A stretch of DNA of 64,000 bases from Streptomyces sp. MST-110588. Lineage in GTDB: Bacteria; Actinomycetota; Actinomycetes; Streptomycetales; Streptomycetaceae. Below, in pieces: positions 7,968 through 17,836 of the stretch; position 1 is the stretch's first letter, and every line of letters begins with the position of its first letter. The notes under the pieces are model-generated. The model saw only the letters and a program-made list of their open reading frames with translations. It did not search any database and was not told the origin of the DNA. The position numbers were made by a program, and so were the translations under genes. The stretch lies in contig NZ_CP074380.1 in assembly GCF_022695595.1 (NCBI RefSeq), forward strand, positions 6,848,501 to 6,912,500. The letters run 5' to 3'.

Positions 7968-9662
7968 ATGACCTCCTATGAGGACAAGCCCTGGCTGGCA
8001 CTGCTCACCGAAGCCCAGCGCGCCCCCGTCCACCCGCCGCCCTCGGTGCTGCACGCCTTCCGCGACGCCGTCCGCCGGGTGCCGCACCGCACGGCGCTCG
8101 CCTACTTCGACGGACGGCTGTCCTACGCCGAGACCGACGCGCTCAGTGACGGGGTGGCCGCCCACCTCGCCGCACGCGGTTTCCGGCGCGGCGACCGGGC
8201 GGCGGTGATGTTCCAGAACACCCCGCACTTCGTGCTGGCGCTGCTCGCCGTCTGGAAGGCCGGGGGAGTGGTGGTGCCCGTCAACCCCATGTACAAGTCG
8301 GCGGAGATGACGCACATCCTCACCGACGCGGGGGCCACCGCGATCCTGTGCGCGGACCGGACCTGGGACGCCTTCTTGCGCGAGACCGCCGCCGGGGTGC
8401 CGTCCGTACGGACCGCGCTGACGGGGTGCGATCGGGACTTCCAGTCACGTGACGACGAGCGGGTGCTGCGCGGCGGGCGGCCGGGCCGGTGCGAGGGGGC
8501 CGACGACCTGCTCACGGTGGCGCGGGCCGGGGCGCGCAGACGCACACAAGCCGGTACGGGGGCTCGTACGGAAGACATGGCGCCCGCCGCCGACGACATC
8601 GCCCTCATCAGCTACACCTCCGGTACCAGCGGCACCCCCAAAGGCGCGACCAACACCCACGGCAACATCACCTACAACGCCGAGCGCCAGCGCACCGCCC
8701 TCGGGCTCCCCGACGGCGCCACGTACTTCGTCCTCGCGCCGCTCTTCCACATCACCGGCATGGTCTGCGAGCTGGCCGCCTGCATCGTCAACGCCGGGAC
8801 CCTGGCCCTGGCCCACCGCTTCGAGGCGGGCGTCGTCCTGGACGCCTTCCTGGAGCACCGCCCCGCCTATACGGTCGGCCCGTCCACCGCCTACATGGCG
8901 CTGATGGCGCACCCCGCGGCCGGCCGTGAGCACTTCGCGTCCTTCACCTTCATGGCCTCCGGTGGCGCGCCGCTGCCGCCCGCGCTGGTCGAGACCTTCC
9001 GCGAGCGGTTCGGCCCTTATGTGCACAACGGTTACGGCCTGACGGAGTGCACCGCCCCGTGCGCCAGCGTCCCGCCCGGCCGGCCGGCCCCGGTGGACCC
9101 GGCCTCGGGGACGCTCGCCGTCGGGGTGCCCGGCCCCGACACGGTCGTACGGATCATCGACGAGCGTGGCGAGGACGTGCCCTTCGGCGAGCAGGGCGAG
9201 ATAGCGGTGCGCGGCCCACAGGTGGTGCCCGGGTACTGGCGGCGCCCCCAGGAGACCGCCGAGGGCCTGCCGGACGGTGAACTGCGCACCGGTGACACCG
9301 GCTTCATGGACCACGAGGGCTGGCTCTACGTCGTCGACCGGAAGAAGGACATGATCAACGCGTCCGGTTTCAAGGTGTGGCCCAGGGAGGTCGAGGACGT
9401 CCTGTACACGCATCCGGCGGTGCGTGAGGCGGCGGTCGTCGGCGTGCCGGACGCCTACCGCGGCGAGTCGGTCAAGGCGTTCGTGAGCCTGCGCCCCGGG
9501 CGGCGGCCGGCGCCGGCCGACCTGTCCGCGTACTGCCGGGAGCGGCTGGCGGCGTACAAATATCCGCGGCAGGTGGAGATCCTGGAGGAGCTGCCGAAGA
9601 CGGCGAGTGGCAAGATCCTCCGTCGGGAGCTGCGCGAGCGCGAAAACGGGCAGCACCGGTAG
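7968..9662 (+). CDS. Acyl-CoA synthetase (AMP-dependent ligase, FadD-like)
   Basis: The protein has 564 residues with ATG at 7968 and GGAAGG upstream. ANL-superfamily motifs are the P-loop-like SYTSGTSGTPKG (215-226), the A5-type GYGLTECT (about 346), GELRTGDTG with the ribose-binding Asp, the hinge DRKKDMINASGFK and the catalytic KTASGKILRR near the C-terminus. The enzyme activates a carboxylic acid to its CoA thioester through an acyl-adenylate. With SDR, TetR, acyl-CoA dehydrogenase and APH-like genes it forms a fatty or terpenoid acid catabolic module. A 30-residue basic loop (about 165-203) lies just before the P-loop. Confidence 0.9.
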   Translation: MTSYEDKPWLALLTEAQRAPVHPPPSVLHAFRDAVRRVPHRTALAYFDGRLSYAETDALSDGVAAHLAARGFRRGDRAAVMFQNTPHFVLALLAVWKAGGVVVPVNPMYKSAEMTHILTDAGATAILCADRTWDAFLRETAAGVPSVRTALTGCDRDFQSRDDERVLRGGRPGRCEGADDLLTVARAGARRRTQAGTGARTEDMAPAADDIALISYTSGTSGTPKGATNTHGNITYNAERQRTALGLPDGATYFVLAPLFHITGMVCELAACIVNAGTLALAHRFEAGVVLDAFLEHRPAYTVGPSTAYMALMAHPAAGREHFASFTFMASGGAPLPPALVETFRERFGPYVHNGYGLTECTAPCASVPPGRPAPVDPASGTLAVGVPGPDTVVRIIDERGEDVPFGEQGEIAVRGPQVVPGYWRRPQETAEGLPDGELRTGDTGFMDHEGWLYVVDRKKDMINASGFKVWPREVEDVLYTHPAVREAAVVGVPDAYRGESVKAFVSLRPGRRPAPADLSAYCRERLAAYKYPRQVEILEELPKTASGKILRRELRERENGQHR

Positions 9663-9779
9663 AACCGGTAGAGGTGCCCGGCGCCCGGCGGTGACCGCCG
9701 CGGAACCGGGCAGACCGGGCACCACCAAGTACGACAGCACCACAGCACTGAAGCACTGCAAGAAGGACAGGTGAGGGCG

Positions 9780-10379
9780 ATGGCCGGCACGACGGACGGC
9801 GGCGGGAGCAGCAAGCCCGTGGCACAGAGGCTGCTGGCCACCGCCACCCGGCTCTTCGCGGAGCGCGGGTACGACCGCACCTCCGTACAGGAGATCGTGG
9901 AGGCCGCGGGCGTCACCAAAGGGGCGCTCTACCACTACTTCGGTTCCAAGGACGATCTGCTGCACGAGGTGTACGGGCGGGTCCTGCGGCTCCAGCAGGA
10001 GCGGCTGGACCGCTTCGCTGGCGCCGACGCGCCCGTGGAGGAGCGGCTGCGCGCCGCCGCCGCGGACGTCGTCGTCACCACCATCGAGAACCTGGACGAC
10101 ACCAAGATCTTCTTCCGTTCGATCCATCACCTCAGTCCCGAGAAGGACAAGCAGGTACGGGCCGAACGGCGGCGCTACCACGAGCGGTTCCGCGCGCTGG
10201 TGGAGGAGGGGCAGCGGTCCGGGGTGTTCAACGACCGCACCCCGGCCGACCTGGTCGTGGACTACCACTTCGGCTCGGTGCACCATCTGGGCACGTGGTA
10301 CCGCGAGGACGGGCCGCTGACGCCGCGGCAGGTCGCCGACCACCTCGCCGACCTGCTGCTGCGTGCCCTGCGCCCGTAG
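9780..10379 (+). CDS. TetR/AcrR family transcriptional regulator
   Basis: The product has 199 residues with ATG at 9780; a GTG at 9771 is a possible longer start, but AGAAGGA lies very close to it. The N-terminal helix-turn-helix is clear: RLFAERGYDRTSVQEIVEAAGVTKGALYHYFGSKDDLL (about residues 21-58). The C-terminal domain is helical and fits a ligand pocket for an acyl-CoA. It is the third gene of the SDR-ligase unit and probably autoregulates that unit and the facing dehydrogenase/kinase unit through the related sites at 6956 and 12800. Confidence 0.9.
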   Translation: MAGTTDGGGSSKPVAQRLLATATRLFAERGYDRTSVQEIVEAAGVTKGALYHYFGSKDDLLHEVYGRVLRLQQERLDRFAGADAPVEERLRAAAADVVVTTIENLDDTKIFFRSIHHLSPEKDKQVRAERRRYHERFRALVEEGQRSGVFNDRTPADLVVDYHFGSVHHLGTWYREDGPLTPRQVADHLADLLLRALRP

Positions 10380-10469
10380 GACCCGCAGGGCCCGTGGGAG
10401 CGGACGCGGGCGGCGCCGGGGGACGGCCGCCCGGTCACCCCCGGCGTGCGCCGGTCTCCGGCCGCCCGG

Positions 10470-11690
10470 TCACGCCCCCGCGTGCCGCCGCAGCTCCCTG
10501 TGGGCCAGCGACCGCTGGTGCACCTCGTCCGGCCCGTCCGCGAGCCGCAGCGTACGGGCCGCCGCCCACAGCTCCGCCAGCGGGAAGTCCTGCCCGACCC
10601 CGCCCGCGCCGTGCAACTGCACCGCGCGGTCGATGATGTCCACGACCGTGCGCGGCGTGGCGATCTTGATGGCCTGGATCTCGGTGTGCGCGCCCTTGTT
10701 GCCGACGGTGTCCATCAGCCACGCGGTCTTCAGCACCAGCAGCCGCAACTGCTCGATGGCGACCCGCGCGTCCGCGATCCACTGCTGGACGACGCCCTGG
10801 CGCGCCAGCGGCTTCCCGAAGGCCGTACGGGTCAGGGCGCGCCGGCACATCAGCTCGACGGCGCGTTCGGCCATGCCGATCAGCCGCATGCAGTGGTGGA
10901 TGCGGCCGGGCCCCAGCCGGGCCTGGGCGATGGCGAAGCCGCCGCCCTCCTCGCCGATCAGGTGGTCCACCGGGACGCGTACGTTCTCGAAGACCACCTC
11001 GGCGTGGCCGCCGTGCTGGTGGTCCTCGTAGCCGTACACCCGCATGGCCCGCCGGATCACCAGGCCGGGGGTGTCGCGCGGCACCAGCACCATCGACTGC
11101 TGACGCCGGATGTCGGAGCCGTCCGGATCGGTCTTGCCCATCACGATGAAGACGGAGCACAGCGGGTTCATCGCGCCGGAGATGTACCACTTGCGGCCGT
11201 TGATGACGTACTCGTCGCCGTCCCGCTCGATACGGGTCTCGATGTTGGTCGCGTCCGAGGAGGCCACGTCCGGCTCGGTCATCGCGAACGCCGACCGGAT
11301 CTCCCCGGCCAGCAGCGGAGCCAGCCACCGCTTCTTCTGCCGCTCGTCCCCGAACTGCGCGAGCAGCTCCATGTTGCCGGTGTCGGGGGCCGCGCAGTTC
11401 AGGGCGGTGGGCGCCAGCTCGGGGCTGTGGCCGGTGATCTCGGCCAGCGGTGCGTACTGGAGGTTGGTCAGCCCCGCCCCGTACTCCGTGCCGGGCAGGA
11501 AGAGGTTCCACAGCCCCTGACGGCGGGCCTCGGCCTGGAGGTCCCGTACGACCTGCGGGGTGTCCCAGGGGGAGGCGAGCGCCGCCCGCTGCTCGCGCGC
11601 CACCTGCTCGGCCGGGCGGACATGCTCCTCCATGAAGGCCAGCAGCCTGCCGCGCAGTTCTTCGGTGCGGGCGTCATAGGCGAAGTCCAT
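10470..11690 (-). CDS. Acyl-CoA dehydrogenase
   Basis: The protein has 406 residues with ATG at 11690. Visible features are the FAD-binding middle-domain motif AFAMTEPDVASSDATN, the substrate-side RKWYISGA, and the C-terminal helical domain with GVVQQWIADARVAIEQLRLL and QLHGAGGVGQDFPLAELW. The length and the PDTGNMELLAQFGDE region match the ACAD10/11-like actinobacterial group often paired with an APH-domain protein. It introduces a trans-2,3 double bond into an acyl-CoA. It starts eight bases after the stop of the APH-like gene, so the two are one operon. Confidence 0.92.
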   Translation of the reverse strand: MDFAYDARTEELRGRLLAFMEEHVRPAEQVAREQRAALASPWDTPQVVRDLQAEARRQGLWNLFLPGTEYGAGLTNLQYAPLAEITGHSPELAPTALNCAAPDTGNMELLAQFGDERQKKRWLAPLLAGEIRSAFAMTEPDVASSDATNIETRIERDGDEYVINGRKWYISGAMNPLCSVFIVMGKTDPDGSDIRRQQSMVLVPRDTPGLVIRRAMRVYGYEDHQHGGHAEVVFENVRVPVDHLIGEEGGGFAIAQARLGPGRIHHCMRLIGMAERAVELMCRRALTRTAFGKPLARQGVVQQWIADARVAIEQLRLLVLKTAWLMDTVGNKGAHTEIQAIKIATPRTVVDIIDRAVQLHGAGGVGQDFPLAELWAAARTLRLADGPDEVHQRSLAHRELRRHAGA

Positions 11691-11697
11691 CGTGTGC

Positions 11698-12758
11698 TCA
11701 GCCTTCCTTCACGGTGGTCAAGGTGGCCAGTCCGCGGTCGATGAAGACCGGGACCAGCTCGCCGATCCGGTCGAAGCCAGGGCCCAGGGTCCGGCCGAGG
11801 GTGAAGCGGTAGTGGATGCCCTCCAGGATCACCGCGAGTTTGAAATAGGCGAAGGCGGTGTACCAGGGGAGGGCGTCGACGTCACGGCCCGAGCGGGAGG
11901 CGTACCGCTCGATCAGTTCGCCGGGCGCGGGGTGGCCCGGGGCGCCGCCCGTCGTGGCGACCGGCGACCCGGGCACATCCTCCTGTTCGCTGTACATCAC
12001 GAGCAGGCCCAGGTCCGTCAGCGGATCGCCGACCGTGGACATCTCCCAGTCCAGCACCGCGGTGATCCGGTCGTCCGCGCCGACCAGGACGTTGTCCAGC
12101 CGGTAGTCGCCGTGGACGACGGCGGGCGCGGGGAGCGGGGCAGCGCCGCCGCCAGGGTCCGGTGCAGCTCCTCGATGCCCGGCAGGTCCCGGTTCCGGGA
12201 GGCCGCCAACTGCTTGTCCCAGCGCCGCAACTGACGCTCCAGGAACCCTTCGGGCCGGCCGAAGTCGCCGAGCCCGACCGCCTGCGGCTCCACGGCGTGC
12301 AGGTCGACGAGGGTGTCGAGCAGCGAGAGGACGACGCCGCGGGTGCGCCCGGGCCCGAGCGCGGCGAGCTGGGAGGTGGTCCGGTACGGCGTGCCGGCCA
12401 CCAGCTCCATGATGTAGAACGGCGCCCCGATCACCGTCTCGTCCTCGCACAGCAGCAGCGTGCGCGGTACCGGCACCGGCGTGGGGTGCAGCGCGCTGAT
12501 GACGCGGTGCTCGCGCCGCATGTCGTGCGCGGTGGCCAGTACGTGCCCCAGGGGCGGGCGGCGCAGGACCCATTGGCCGGTGCCGTCGGTGACCCGGTAG
12601 GTGAGGTTGGACCGTCCGCCTTCGATCAGCTCCGCGGCGAGCGGGCCGCGCGCCAGGTCCGGCCGCTCGCGGTCCAGGTACTCCCGCAGCCGCTCCGGGT
12701 CCAGGCCCGGTGGCGCCTCCTGGGCCGGCTGCCGCGGGGGTGGGGTGCCCTTGCTCAT
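11698..12758 (-). CDS. APH-like phosphotransferase (ACAD-associated), interrupted by a frameshift
   Basis: From ATG 12758 (GGAG seven bases upstream) the frame reads normally through LIEGGRSNLTYRV, WVLRRPPLG and the kinase N-lobe to LHRTLAAALP, then loses homology. The continuation (PAPAVVHGDYRLDN, VLDWEMSTVGDPLTDLG, ending TVKEG at 11698) lies one frame over. One extra base in the G run at 12137-12140 (or 12130-12133) restores a normal protein of about 353 residues. The catalytic HGDYRLDN and the DWE metal site are intact. Homologues fused or adjacent to acyl-CoA dehydrogenase phosphorylate 4-hydroxyacyl-CoA. It is either a young pseudogene or, more likely, a homopolymer error. Confidence 0.8.
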
Positions 12759-12799
12759 CGTGCTCCTCCGTACGGAGTGGGCGGACGGGACGACACGAT

Positions 12800-12819
12800 C
12801 ATGCCGACTAGTCGGTATG
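12800..12819. promoter_or_regulatory. TetR-type operator palindrome
   Basis: CATGCCGACTAGTCGGTATG has a perfect 12-base palindromic core, CCGACTAGTCGG, and near-perfect flanks. It lies 42 bp upstream of the APH-dehydrogenase start codon, a position that would block transcription. The same CATACCGACT half occurs upstream of the SDR-ligase-TetR operon. Confidence 0.65.
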
Positions 12820-12988
12820 ACGTCCAGGGTGCGTACGTGGGGTGTGGGTCACGCGTCCGCGTACGGAAAGGGACGGCTGTCTTCCGCCTGATCGCGCGGC
12901 TAATATCACCGGCACGGCATCGCGTGCCGGTCACCGGCCGGGTGAGGCATGGAGGTGCCCGTGAGATGCCTTGTGGAGGCATTCCACC

Positions 12989-13378
12989 GTGTCGGTCGAG
13001 TTCAACCACACCATCGTCCACTCCCGGGACAACCGGGAGTCCGCCGAGTTCCTCGCCCGCATTCTCGGGCTTGAGACCGGGACCGAATGGGGTCCGTTCA
13101 TCCCGGTGGCCACCGGCAACGGGGTCACCCTGGACTTCGCCACGATTCCCGCGGAGTCCATCACCATGCAGCATTACGCGTTCCTCGTGTCCGACGAGGC
13201 GTTCGACGCGGCCTTCGCGGTCATCCGGCGGGAGGGAATCGCATACTTCGCGGATCCGCACGGGAAACAGCCCGGGGAGATCAACCATCACCACGGCGGG
13301 CGCGGCCTGTACTTCCTGGACCCGTCCGGCCACGGCATGGAGATCCTCACGCGCCCCTATGGGAGCCACGAGGGGTAA
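12989..13378 (+). CDS. VOC family (glyoxalase/bleomycin-resistance fold) protein
   Basis: The product has 129 residues; GTG at 12989 has GGAGG ten bases upstream. The N-terminus FNHTIVHSRDNRESAEFLARILGL and the C-terminal GRGLYFLDPSGHGMEILTRPYG are the paired beta-alpha-beta-beta-beta repeats of the vicinal oxygen chelate fold. The metal-site His (FNHTIV) and Glu (HGMEIL) are kept, along with an HHHGGRG loop. Members isomerise, cleave or bind small molecules; no specific activity can be assigned. It is a single gene. Confidence 0.82.
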   Translation: MSVEFNHTIVHSRDNRESAEFLARILGLETGTEWGPFIPVATGNGVTLDFATIPAESITMQHYAFLVSDEAFDAAFAVIRREGIAYFADPHGKQPGEINHHHGGRGLYFLDPSGHGMEILTRPYGSHEG

Positions 13379-13551
13379 CGTGGAGGCGCGCCCGCCGGGT
13401 CCGCAGGTCTCCGCACGGCGTCGCCCGTCCGGCAAGTCCTCGGGGCCGAACGGGGGGTGGACACGCCCACGGCTACAGCAATGCACGGCCGTTACCGGTA
13501 TGAAGATATGTCCTGGTTGTTCCCCCAACCCCAACTAGGGAGAGAACAACA

Positions 13552-13791
13552 ATGCGTATCCGTTCGGTAATCGCCGCCACCGCTCTGGTCGCCGCCGGCT
13601 TCGCCGGTACGGCCGGAACCGCTGTCGCCGACACCGGCCCCAATGGGGTCGCGGCCAACAGTCCGGGCCTCCTGTCGGGCAACACGATCCAGGTTCCGAT
13701 CCACATCCCGGTCGAGGTCTGCGGCAACACGATCGACATCATCGCGCTGCTGAACCCGACCTCCGGCAACGTCTGCAAGCAAAAGAGCTGA
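13552..13791 (+). CDS. Short chaplin (secreted amyloid surface protein)
   Basis: The protein has 79 residues with ATG at 13552 and GGGAGAG upstream. A Sec signal peptide (1-26, cleaved after AVA) is followed by one chaplin domain, GVAANSPGLLSGNTIQVPIH and onward, with the two conserved cysteines at 57 and 75 that form the intramolecular disulfide. Short chaplins (the ChpD-H type) assemble into amyloid fibrils on aerial hyphae and spores and lower surface tension at the air-water interface. There is no LPXTG anchor, so it would be held by long chaplins encoded elsewhere. The KQKS tail after the last Cys is slightly longer than usual. Confidence 0.96.
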   Translation: MRIRSVIAATALVAAGFAGTAGTAVADTGPNGVAANSPGLLSGNTIQVPIHIPVEVCGNTIDIIALLNPTSGNVCKQKS

Positions 13792-13857
13792 CCGAGCCGC
13801 AGGTGGCGGACGGCCCGTCCCGGCCCTTCCCGGGCCGGGCCGCTCCGCGGCACGGGT

Positions 13858-13888
13858 GCGGGCGCCCGTCTTCCGGGCGGGCGCCCGC
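13858..13888. terminator. Hairpin between convergent chaplin and phosphoesterase genes
   Basis: GCGGGCGCCCG pairs perfectly with CGGGCGCCCGC (11 bp, 9-base loop). It lies 67 bp past the chaplin stop and 34 bp before the end of the convergent gene, and has no T-tract. It is a likely bidirectional terminator of the kind common in Streptomyces. Confidence 0.6.
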
Positions 13889-13921
13889 CCACCCTCCACC
13901 GGGACGGCCCCCTCACGTACC

Positions 13922-14422
13922 TCACGGGGGCGGGATCCGGTGCAGCCGCACCTCGCGCAGTTCCCCGTCGGCCGCCTCGGCGGTCATGAACGTCCGGTAC
14001 GGCTCGCGCCGCCGGTCGGTCGGCGACCCGGGGTTCAGCAGCCGCAGACCGCCCGGGGCCACCGAGTCCCACGGGATGTGACTGTGACCGAACACCAGGA
14101 CGTCCACGTCCGGGAACCGGTCGGCGCAGCGCTGCTCGCGCCCCTTCGCGGGCCCGGTCTCGTGCACCACCGCCAACCGGACCCCGCCCAGCTCGGTCCG
14201 GGCCACCTCCGGCAGCCGGGCGCGCAGCTCGGGCCCGTCGTTGTTGCCGTACACACCGACGACCCGCGCGGCCCGCGACTCCAGCAGGTCCAGCGTGGCG
14301 GTGTCCACCCAGTCCCCGGCGTGCACGACGGCGTCGGCGAGCGGGATGTGCGCCAGCAACTCGTCCGGGAGCCGCTTGGCGCGTTTGGGCAGATGCGTGT
14401 CGGACATCAGGAGCAGCCGCAT
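13922..14422 (-). CDS. Metallophosphoesterase, YfcE/MJ0936 type
   Basis: The product has 166 residues with ATG at 14422. The calcineurin-like motifs are SDTHLP (7-12), HAGDW (about 34), GNND (59-62), VVHETG and GHSHIPW, which together provide the di-metal ligands. The small single-domain size matches YfcE-type phosphodiesterases acting on simple phosphodiesters. It is a single gene; the 190 bp upstream hold GC-rich degenerate repeats (GGACGNNCGGCGGACACC type) and no obvious promoter. Confidence 0.9.
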   Translation of the reverse strand: MRLLLMSDTHLPKRAKRLPDELLAHIPLADAVVHAGDWVDTATLDLLESRAARVVGVYGNNDGPELRARLPEVARTELGGVRLAVVHETGPAKGREQRCADRFPDVDVLVFGHSHIPWDSVAPGGLRLLNPGSPTDRRREPYRTFMTAEAADGELREVRLHRIPPP

Positions 14423-14616
14423 GCGCGCACCCTAGACGAACCCCGGGCGCACGCCGGGCGGACACCTCGGACGAACAGCGGGCGGACACCCCGGACGGAC
14501 GCCGGGTGGCCCCGGCCCGGACGCCCTCAGGCTCCGGCCGGCCCCGGTGGCTGCCGGCCGGGCGGGAAATGCCCTGACCAGACATACCCACCACGTCCGG
14601 CGGGGAAGCGCCTTCC

Positions 14617-15372
14617 ATGACGCATTCGCCGACCGCACTCGGACTCCCCGACACCATCCGTGCCTGTCTGTTCGACCTCGACGGTGTCCTGACCAAGACC
14701 GCCGTGGTGCACACGGCCGCCTGGAAGGAGATCTTCGATGCGTTCCTGCGCCGCCGGGACGGCGCGGGCTTCACCCCCTTCGACCCGGTCACCGACTACG
14801 ACGAGTACGTCGACGGGCGCCCGCGCGCCGACGGTGTACGCACCTTCCTCGCCTCCCGCGGCATCCACCTGCCCGAGGGTGACCCGCAGGACCCGCCCGA
14901 CCGGGACACCGTCAACGGCCTGGGCAACCGTAAGAACGCGGTGCTGCTGGAGAAGATCCGCAAGGACGGCGTCGAGGCGTACGAAGGCTCCCGCCGCTAT
15001 CTGGACGCCGTACGCCGGTCGGGAGCCGCCACCGCCGTGGTCTCCTCCAGCGCCAACTGCCGCGACGTCCTGGCCGCCGTCGGCATGGAGGGACATTTCG
15101 ACGTACGGATCGACGGCATCGTGGCGGCCGAACGCAAACTCCCCGGCAAGCCGCACCCGGACACCTTTCTGGAAGCCGCGAAAGAACTGGGCGTGCCCGC
15201 GGCGCAGGCCGCCGTCTTCGAGGACGCGCTGGCCGGCATGGACGCCGGCCGGGCCGGGAACTTCGGGTACGTGGTCGGCGTGGACCGGGTCGGCCAGGCC
15301 GACGCGCTGCGGCGGCACGGCGCCGACGTGGTCGTCCGGGACCTCGCCGAACTGCTGGAGGTAACCGCGTGA
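14617..15372 (+). CDS. HAD family hydrolase, beta-phosphoglucomutase-like
   Basis: The protein has 251 residues with ATG at 14617. HAD motif [11 protein letters not shown] (20-29), carries the two catalytic Asp residues. VVSSSANC is motif [17 protein letters not shown] provides the motif III Lys, and [11 protein letters not shown] is motif IV. The cap domain includes the [18 protein letters not shown] loop seen in beta-phosphoglucomutases. It would convert beta-glucose-1-phosphate to glucose-6-phosphate. Its stop overlaps the GTG start of the GH65 phosphorylase by four bases, which supports a coupled disaccharide-phosphorolysis pair. Confidence 0.92.
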   Translation: MTHSPTALGLPDTIRACLFDLDGVLTKTAVVHTAAWKEIFDAFLRRRDGAGFTPFDPVTDYDEYVDGRPRADGVRTFLASRGIHLPEGDPQDPPDRDTVNGLGNRKNAVLLEKIRKDGVEAYEGSRRYLDAVRRSGAATAVVSSSANCRDVLAAVGMEGHFDVRIDGIVAAERKLPGKPHPDTFLEAAKELGVPAAQAAVFEDALAGMDAGRAGNFGYVVGVDRVGQADALRRHGADVVVRDLAELLEVTA

Positions 15373-17714
15373 TCACCCACTCCTCGTACGCGTGCGAGCC
15401 CTGGGCGCTGCGCGAGAGCGAACTGCACCTGGACGTGCTGCCGCAGAGCGAGTCCGTCTTCGCACTGTCCAACGGCCATGTGGGCTGGCGCGGCAACCTG
15501 GACGAGGGAGAGCCGCACGGCCTGCCCGGCACCTACCTCAACGGCGTGCACGAACTCCACCCCCTGCCGTACGCCGAGGCCGGATACGGCTACCCCGAAT
15601 CCGGGCAGACCGTTATCAACGTCACCAACGGCAAACTCATCCGGCTGCTCGTCAACGACGAGCCCTTCGACCTGCGCTACGGGCGGCTGCGCTGCCACGA
15701 ACGCGTGCTGGACCTGCGCAACGGACTGCTGCACCGCACCTGCGAGTGGACCTCGCCGGCCGGCTGCACCGTACGGGTGCGCTCCACCCGCCTGGTCTCC
15801 TTCACCCAGCGTGCCATCGCCGCCGTGTCCTACGAGGTGGAGCCGCTGAACTCCGAGGTACGGGTCGTGGTGCAGTCCGAACTCGTCGCCAACGAGCAGA
15901 TGCCCAAGATCACCGGTGACCCGCGGGTCTCCTCGGTGCTGGAATCACCGCTGGAGCCCGAGGAACACTTCGCCTCCGGCATGCGGCAGCGGCTGATCCA
16001 CCGCACCCGCCACAGCGGACAGCGGATCGCCACCGCCGCCGACCACATCGTGCGGGGCCCGGACTCCACCCGTACCGACTGCGAGAGCGGCCAGGACGTC
16101 AGCCGGCTGACCGTCACCGCGCTGCTGGCCCCGGGCCGCTCCCTGTGCCTGGAGAAGATGGTGGCCTACGGCTGGTCGGGCGTCCGCTCGCTGCCGGCCG
16201 TACGCGACCAGGTGGACGCCGCGCTGGCCGGCGCCCGCAGCACCGGCTGGCAGGGTCTGGTGGACCAGCAGCGCGCCTACCTGGACGACTTCTGGGCCCG
16301 CGCGGACGTCGAGGTGGACGGCGACGCGGAGATCCAGCAGGCCGTCCGCTTCTCCCTCTTCCACGTCCTCCAGGCCGGGGCCCGGGCCGAACAGCGGGCC
16401 ATCCCGGCCAAGGGCCTGACCGGCTCCGGCTACGACGGCCACACCTTCTGGGACACCGAGACCTTCGTCCTGCCGATGCTCACCTACACCTCGCCCTGCG
16501 CGGTGGCCGAGGCACTGCGCTGGCGGCAGAACACCCTGCCCGCGGCGCGGGAGCGGGCCCGGCAACTGGGCCTGCGCGGAGCCGCCTTCCCCTGGCGGAC
16601 CATCGACGGTTCGGAGTGCTCGGCCTACTGGCCGGCCGGGACCGCCGCCTTCCATGTCAACGCCGACATCGCCGACGCGGTCGTCCGGTACGTCGCCGCC
16701 ACCGGCGACGAGGAGTTCGAACGGGAGACGGCGGTGCCCGTCCTGGTGGAGACCGCCCGGCTGTGGCAGTCGCTGGGGCACCACGACCACCAGGGCCGCT
16801 TTCACATCGAAGGGGTGACCGGGCCCGACGAGTACAGCGCCGTCGCGGACGACAACGTCTACACCAACCTGATGGCCCAGTCGAACCTGCGGGCCGCGGC
16901 CGACGTGGTCGAACGGCACCCGCGCGAGGCCGCGGCGCTGGGCGCGGACGACGAGGAGAGCGCCCGCTGGCGGGACGCGGCCGAGGCCGTGGCCATACCG
17001 TACAACCGCACGCTGGAGGTACACGAACAGTCCGCCGGGTTCACCGGCCACCAGATGTGGGACTTCTCCACCACCCGGGCCGACCAGTACCCGCTCATGC
17101 TGCACTTCCCCTACTTCGACCTGTACCGCAAGCAGGTGGTCAAGCAGGCCGACCTCGTCCTGGCCATGTACAAGCGCGGGGACGCCTTCGACGCCGACCA
17201 CAAGGCCCGCAACTTCGCCTACTACGAGCCGCTGACCGTACGGGACTCCTCGCTGTCCGCGTGCTGCCAGGCGGTGATGGCCGCCGAGGTCGGCCATCTG
17301 CGGCTCGCCTACGACTACCTGGGCGAGGCGGCCCTGATGGACCTCAAGGACCTGGAGAACAACACCCGCGACGGCCTGCACACCGCCTCGCTCGCCGGCA
17401 CCTGGATCGCCCTGGTCGCCGGTTTCGGCGGCATGCGGCACGCGGGCCAGAAGCTGGACTTCGCCCCCAAGCTCCCGGAACGGCTCAGCCGCCTGGCCTT
17501 CGCCGTACAGGTCCTCGGGCGCCGGCTGCGGGTGGAGATCACCGGCTCCTCGGTCACGTACACGCTGGTCGAGGGGGCACCGCTGGAGATCCGGCACTAC
17601 GGGCAGCCGCTCACCGTCACCGGCAAGGAGCCGCAGACCCGCGAGGTCCCCGAGCCCGTCGCCCGGCCCGAGCCCTCCCAGCCGCCGGGGCGCCGCCCCG
17701 CGCGGCGTCGCTGA
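15369..17714 (+). CDS. Glycoside hydrolase family 65 phosphorylase (trehalose/maltose/kojibiose type)
   Basis: The product has 781 residues; GTG at 15369 overlaps the previous stop (GTGA). The N-terminal beta-sandwich begins near [18 protein letters not shown]. The (alpha/alpha)6 catalytic barrel holds [18 protein letters not shown] and the general acid in [19 protein letters not shown] (about residues 480-500). The phosphate-binding segment [17 protein letters not shown] and the C-terminal jelly roll follow. These enzymes phosphorolyse alpha-linked diglucosides to beta-glucose-1-phosphate, which the coupled HAD mutase would handle. Which disaccharide is used cannot be decided from motifs alone. 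Confidence 0.93.
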   Translation: MITHSSYACEPWALRESELHLDVLPQSESVFALSNGHVGWRGNLDEGEPHGLPGTYLNGVHELHPLPYAEAGYGYPESGQTVINVTNGKLIRLLVNDEPFDLRYGRLRCHERVLDLRNGLLHRTCEWTSPAGCTVRVRSTRLVSFTQRAIAAVSYEVEPLNSEVRVVVQSELVANEQMPKITGDPRVSSVLESPLEPEEHFASGMRQRLIHRTRHSGQRIATAADHIVRGPDSTRTDCESGQDVSRLTVTALLAPGRSLCLEKMVAYGWSGVRSLPAVRDQVDAALAGARSTGWQGLVDQQRAYLDDFWARADVEVDGDAEIQQAVRFSLFHVLQAGARAEQRAIPAKGLTGSGYDGHTFWDTETFVLPMLTYTSPCAVAEALRWRQNTLPAARERARQLGLRGAAFPWRTIDGSECSAYWPAGTAAFHVNADIADAVVRYVAATGDEEFERETAVPVLVETARLWQSLGHHDHQGRFHIEGVTGPDEYSAVADDNVYTNLMAQSNLRAAADVVERHPREAAALGADDEESARWRDAAEAVAIPYNRTLEVHEQSAGFTGHQMWDFSTTRADQYPLMLHFPYFDLYRKQVVKQADLVLAMYKRGDAFDADHKARNFAYYEPLTVRDSSLSACCQAVMAAEVGHLRLAYDYLGEAALMDLKDLENNTRDGLHTASLAGTWIALVAGFGGMRHAGQKLDFAPKLPERLSRLAFAVQVLGRRLRVEITGSSVTYTLVEGAPLEIRHYGQPLTVTGKEPQTREVPEPVARPEPSQPPGRRPARRR

Positions 17715-17767
17715 GGCCTCGCCGAGGGCGGGGCGCGGGACTTGGCGCGTCGGTCCCGGCCCCCGAC

Positions 17768-17796
17768 GGGCCGTACGGGATCGCCCCGTACGGCCC
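17768..17796. terminator. Hairpin between convergent GH65 and MBL genes
   Basis: GGGCCGTACGGG and CCCGTACGGCCC form a perfect 12-bp stem with a 5-base loop, midway between the two converging stops. There is no T-run. It is probably a bidirectional terminator. Confidence 0.65.
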
Positions 17797-17836
17797 GTAC
17801 GCCTCCTGCCTCTCATACCTCCCGCCGGAGACGGCA

